Assembly (NCBI RefSeq): GCF_958979055.1
Contig: NC_084891.1
Coordinates: 4,344,501-4,408,500 of the forward strand
DNA from: Alnus glutinosa
Taxonomy: Eukaryota; Streptophyta; Magnoliopsida; Fagales; Betulaceae
Reading direction: 5' to 3'
Length of the DNA: 64,000 bases
Notes under the pieces: generated by a model
The model's database searches: none
What the model was told of the DNA's origin: nothing
The model's input: the letters and a program-made list of their open reading frames with translations, nothing else
Program-made: the position numbers and the translations under genes
Part shown: positions 59,804 through 64,000 of the stretch, piece by piece
Layout of the letters: the number at the start of each line of letters is the position of its first letter
Numbering within the stretch: position 1 is the first letter of the stretch

Positions 59804-60467
59804 TGCACCTAAAATGAACGCGATTTAATGGTGTAAACGATATCACATCATTTATATTTTTTTTATTAGTGCACCAACATATTTATCACATAACATCATC
59901 TATACCGTTAAATACAATGATATATATTAAATCATAATCATAAAATGGCGACAAAATATATATAAAAAAAAAAAAAAAAAAATGTTGGAAGCGACAAAAT
60001 ATAAAAAATCTCATTTTGTTTTGTAAGATCTGTGTGTCTTTTATATGGATTGATTCAATGTATATAGATAATGACTTGCAAACATATTTAAACAGTGTGA
60101 TGTGTAGAGTTTAATTTAAGAAAATGTGACTCCATGTATATATATATAATATGATCACATCAAACAAATTATTTTTATCTATCGCTATCATTTTTTTAAT
60201 GTGATATGGATTTGGTAGACATAATTATTAATGCAAAGAAGACCCCAAGTCTTGATAGATTACGTACAGCTGCATATAATTAAAAATACTTATTTAACAT
60301 AAATCTACGTCCACACGCAGCGGGAAATAATTGGAAGATTGGAGTAGCATATTCCAAACGTCGGTGCCTGCCTGTCAATTTTCGATTATTCAGAAAATGA
60401 AATAAAACCCAGAATTAATTAATTAAAATATTCAATCAACACGCGTACGAAACAAACAGTCCTCGGC
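59804..60467. other. Intergenic
   Basis: AT-rich, with an A-tract near 59965. No coding frame or repeat recognised. Confidence 0.45.
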
Positions 60468-60666
60468 GCGTATTTCATGGTTGATGGTACCTGTCTGTTT
60501 TCGCTCAACAACGGGCCGGGGTTGCTGCCCGCCTGCCCCTTATTTTCCGCGAAAATGTTTTACAGGGGCGTATTTCATGGTTGATGGTACCTGTCTGTTT
60601 TCGCTCAACAACGGGCCGGGTTGCTGCCCGCCTGCCCCTTATTTTCCGCGAAAATGTTTTACAGCG
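60468..60666 (+). repeat. 100-bp tandem duplication, GC-rich
   Basis: Two units start GCGTATTTCATGGTTGATGG at 60468 and 60568; the second lacks one G in a GGGG run. They are otherwise the same. The unit (…CAACAACGGGCCGG…, CCGCGAAAATGTTTTAC) is far richer in GC than its surroundings. An open frame across it is only a by-product. Confidence 0.9.
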
Positions 60667-61164
60667 TCCTTTTGAATTCAAATGTATTATATATATATAT
60701 ATATATATAATTTAACAAAAAAAAAGATATTATCCTATAGTGCATGGTGTCGCTCTCACATGGTCTATTCCGAATTATTTTATGAAAAAAAAAAAAAAAA
60801 TCAAATTTAGTTTTGTTATGAAATTTAATTGATTACCTCTTGAACAATAAACCCATCAAAGCAAAAACTTGACTAACCGATAGGTATAAAAAAAGTCTTT
60901 TCTATTTTCAAGCTTCACCTAACTATACTCATTTTCAATTATGAAATTATATGTAGCCATTAATATTCTTTACATAAATATAGTATTCAATACCTTGACA
61001 GGACACCTACCCTAATTTATGTAAGACGGTACAGGAGGGACCAAAGAGGACATGTGTCATAATATTGCCTAAAGTGGTCCTCTTCTCTTCACAACTTCTT
61101 TTTATATGTATTATGTAATGTCTTTTGTAGCATCAATCAGCATATATATTTACTCTTTGCAAAC

Positions 61165-62868
61165 ATGTCTGAATCTAAAATATCAATAGACTTGGAGTCC
61201 TACCCTCCTATTTTTCGCCAGCTGAACATCCAAACTCAAAGATTCAACGACCAGCCAGTTGAAGAATCGGAGCCAATTCCTATCATAGATCTCCATTGCT
61301 TGAACCCTGGCGAGCTTGGGAAGGCATGTAGAGATTGGGGGCTATTTCGTTTGGTCAACCATGGTGTTCCTTCAACCCTTTTGAGCCAACTTCATGAGCA
61401 TGCCAAAAGGCTTTTTTCTCTTTCTTTTGAATCTAAACAGAAAATATTCACCACCCCTTTGTCATACCTTTGGGGCACCACTGCTATTACCACTTCTGGC
61501 ACAGCTTTAATGACAGGTCTCCAAAATATCCACTGGGTTGAAGGCGTCCATTTTCCTCTCAATCAACTCTCACAATTTCAAACCGAAGATCCTATTCTTG
61601 CTTCTTTCAGGTACCTACACTTTTCTTTCCTCTTCCTTATCTCCTTTTTCTTGGTGGATTGTGGGGAGCTATTGTTGAGTACTTGCACAAATTGAACTTG
61701 GCAAAAATTCCCATATATGGATCGAATAGTCATATTATAATGATCTAAAATATTGTTCATTTTTTCTCAACCGGGTTATACTTTTTAGGAGTTTATCCAT
61801 TCTGCTACTGCTCTCAAATAAACACGCTTAATTGTAGAGTTCTGATAGATTCATTGTCATTAAGATTTTAAAACGTGCTATGTTAAGAAGAGTGTGAATA
61901 TGCAGTGTAGGACGTCACAAATACTCATTTGACTATCTAGATTTTTGTGAAGTTCTTAGAAAGATTACATAAAATGTCATTAGATATAATCCTTTTAAAC
62001 TTTATCAGATCATAAGTATAATTTGATTAATTTGGTGCAATATATAGTAGTACGGGTGGAAAAACTAATGATACTCATTGAAAGATATCATGAAAAATAG
62101 TCAAACAGAAGGCTGAGAGATAAAGCAAAATTACTTCTACTTTTTTTATTTTGTATACTTCAATCTTCATCACAAGACTGGTACTAGAAGAATATGGAGA
62201 GCACCTAGGTCGACTTGCCACAACCCTATTTAAAGCTATGGCGGTGGAGCTCATTCTGGATCCAGAAGAATCCAAGTCCCATCTGGTGGAGTCTACAGGA
62301 TTTGTACGTGTTTACCGCTATCCATTACGCTCTATGGCAAACTCTCCATGGGGCATAGAAGTACACACAGACAGCTCGGTTATGTCCATCTTGAACCAAT
62401 ACGAGGTCGGTGGACTTGAAGTCCTCAAAGACAATGAATGGCTCCAAGTTAAACCAATTCCCGGCACATTAATTGTCAACCTCGGAGATATGATGCAGGT
62501 CCAGTTAAATTAAGATAATTAGCATGCATTTACGTGTGTGTGTATATAAATATATATAAAACAAGTTAAAATACTAGTTGTTCAATTAATTAATTTTTAT
62601 TTATTTATTTGGTTTCTTTTGAGTATTTTAGGCAATAAGCAACGACAAGTACAAGAGTGTGAAACACAGAGTCAGGTTAAACAAACATTACGAGCGGATC
62701 TCTATCGGCTACTTTGTGTTCCCAGATGAAGGCAGTGTGATTCAGAGCTCCAAGTACAGGCCGTTTACTTATAGCGATTTCCGAGCACAAGTACAACAAG
62801 ACGTCAAGACACTTGGGTTTAAGGTTGGGCTAGAAAAGTTTAAGCATACCCAGGCCTCTTCACCTTAA
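61165..62868 (+). CDS. Gibberellin 2-beta-dioxygenase-like (C20-type, GA2ox8-like), intact
   Basis: Three exons: 61165-61610, 62177-62498 and 62632-62868, with GT-AG introns of 566 and 133 bp in phases 2 and 0; 334 residues. The N-terminal DIOX_N region (IPIIDLHCLNPGELGKACRD) is followed by the 2-oxoglutarate/Fe(II) core. Iron ligands are H212 and D214 (EVHTDSS) and H268 (SVKHRV); 2-oxoglutarate is bound by R278 and S280 (ERISIGYF). Signatures such as SYLWGTTAITT, NIHWVEG and GGLEVLKDNEWLQV fit the C20-GA2ox group. Known role: cytosolic 2-beta-hydroxylation that inactivates gibberellin precursors. The substrate is inferred, and a related GA-oxidase-like or DOXC enzyme is possible. A tandem paralogue at 50234 is dead. 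A weak TATA-like TTTATATG lies near 61101. Confidence 0.9.
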
Positions 62869-62962
62869 TGGGGCTCCAATCTGCTTTGTCTTAACTTTGA
62901 GTTTTCCTTTTTCTCTTTTTTTTTTTATTTATTTATTTTATTGTTTGGTGTCATTAGTGGAC

Positions 62963-63131
62963 AAATATTCTTAAAAATTCTGTTGACCGGATTTCCTAGT
63001 AATTCAAGCAGTAAACATGATAGAACGTTTATGAGGCCCATATGCCCAAACAGATGGGTCCCATAGAGATTCTCTCATATTTATTATTCGAATTGCTAAC
63101 AATTCGGATAATAAATTGTTAGGGATATATC
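62963..63131. mobile_element. Foldback MITE, copy of 51785-51957
   Basis: Inverted arms (AATATTCTTAAAAATT and AATTGTTAGGGATATATCC) with the same inner sequence as the left block. Confidence 0.65.
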
Positions 63132-63281
63132 CAGATCCGCAAATAGTAGGTTGTGGTGGTATTAATGTTTGTACCGTTTATCTTGGATTAATTTGCTTAT
63201 AATGGGGATAAGCTAAAGAGTTATAACTTATAATATATGTGTGTGTAGATTATTGGGATTTTTTTTTTTTAATCTTTTTAA

Positions 63282-63682
63282 GGGAAGTTTCACTTAACTC
63301 ACCTCAACTTCCATCACTTTTTTCAATATTTTTTCCCAAAGTTCAAAAACTCTCAATTTAATGTATTCAACTTCAAAAAATTTGCAATCTCACCCCTCAC
63401 GTTAAGATTTGAGGTTAAATCAAACGGTCAAAGAGTAAAATGACTCTTATACCCGTGTAACTTCATAAAATTACAAAATTAGCATATCATTCCCTTTTTT
63501 TTTTAAAAAAAAAAAATGAAGCTATTTTTGCTAATTTTCACGTCCTTTGTTAGAAAATCTTAACGGAGAGGTAAGATAGTAAAAAATTGAAAGTTGGAAA
63601 CACTAAATTAAATTTTTTTTAACTTGGGGGAAGAGATTGCAAAAGTGATGTAAGTTGAGGGCGGTTTAGTGAAGTTTCATCA
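63282..63682. mobile_element. TIR MITE, copy of 52097-52520
   Basis: Ends AGGGAAGTTTCACTTAACTC and GTTTAGTGAAGTTTCATC, with CAACTTCCATCACTTTT near the left end and AAAAGTGATGTAAGTTG near the right. Confidence 0.7.
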
Positions 63683-64000
63683 TCTTTTTCTTATTATTCT
63701 TTAGAATTAATTTTGTTAGAAATTAAGAGTCCAATTCTATAGTCGAGTTTTTCTAATTCCACTTTACTTGTATAAGTGAAAAATGTGGTAGAGACAAAAC
63801 AAAAAGGTTAAAAGAGCGTCGCTGAAGAGACATTAAAATAAATATGTTTATTATAATTAAGTTTCGCTTTTGCTTTAACAAAAATTAATTTGACCTCTTT
63901 GTGTATAAACAAATAATTTTTCAAGTCAACGACCTTTGGTGTAACGTCATTTCAAAATTTTAAAAAACGTGAAAGTATATATGCCATTAGTCTAACAAAT

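Larger units (their letters stand above)
60817..63940 (+). repeat. Right copy of the 3-kb segmental duplication
   Basis: Pairs with 49810-52786. This copy keeps the intact gene. The order upstream flank, gene with LTR-like repeat in intron 1, foldback MITE, TIR MITE is the same in both. Confidence 0.85.
62869..64000 (+). other. Downstream flank of the dioxygenase gene with two MITEs
   Basis: It holds a foldback MITE (62963-63131) and a TIR MITE (63282-63682), then the end of the duplicated block near 63940. No other gene. Confidence 0.65.

Noticed and set aside
60481-60675. Open frame through the 100-bp tandem duplication
   Set aside because: It exists only because the unit is repeated; there is no domain, start context or splice partner.

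Overview
The window is nuclear DNA from a eudicot plant, probably a woody species. It has AT-rich intergenic DNA, short GT-AG introns, plant-only gene families (L-type lectin receptor kinase, CYP76-like P450, C20-type gibberellin 2-oxidase, cysteine-rich defensin) and dense nested LTR retrotransposons. I cannot name the species from sequence alone. There is no CRISPR array, operon or prokaryotic gene, and I saw no tRNA or rRNA gene.

Layout. 1-928: tail and 3' LTR of a Copia element. 2002-2374: a two-exon defensin-like gene. 3291-8259: a complete but broken Copia element with 510-bp LTRs and TSD TAAAT. 9057-9763: an LTR fragment joined to a second copy of the defensin 3' flank. 12115-39868: the exons of an L-type lectin receptor kinase (LecRK). 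Its second exon is cut by a 10.4-kb Tat-lineage Gypsy element (14158-24567, minus strand, TSD GTTGG). Its last intron spans 13.9 kb and holds foldback MITEs, a TRIM retrotransposon that itself contains three younger insertions (a MITE, a 1.4-kb Mutator-like element and a Copia element), and a complete CYP76-like P450 gene (35197-36803). 39951-46510: a short solo LTR, Mutator-like ends, a decayed Copia element holding a hAT element with a captured receptor-kinase fragment, and a solo Athila-type LTR. 46729-49738: a 3-kb solo LTR. 49810-63940: two 3-kb duplicated blocks, each carrying a gibberellin 2-oxidase-like gene; the left copy (50234-51707) is dead and the right copy (61165-62868) is intact. 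Between them lie an LTR fragment and a truncated Athila element.

How it fits together. Three host genes look able to make full proteins: the defensin, the CYP76-like P450 and the right 2-oxoglutarate dioxygenase. The LecRK keeps a perfect reading frame and matching splice phases across four pieces, so its disruption by the Tat element is recent; the two Tat LTRs differ at only about four sites. Target-site duplications give a clear insertion order for most elements. The most unusual features are the Pack-type hAT element, the spliced opposite-strand gene inside the Tat element, the P450 sitting inside a receptor-kinase intron, and a TRIM LTR that ends about 45 bp upstream of the P450 TATA box.
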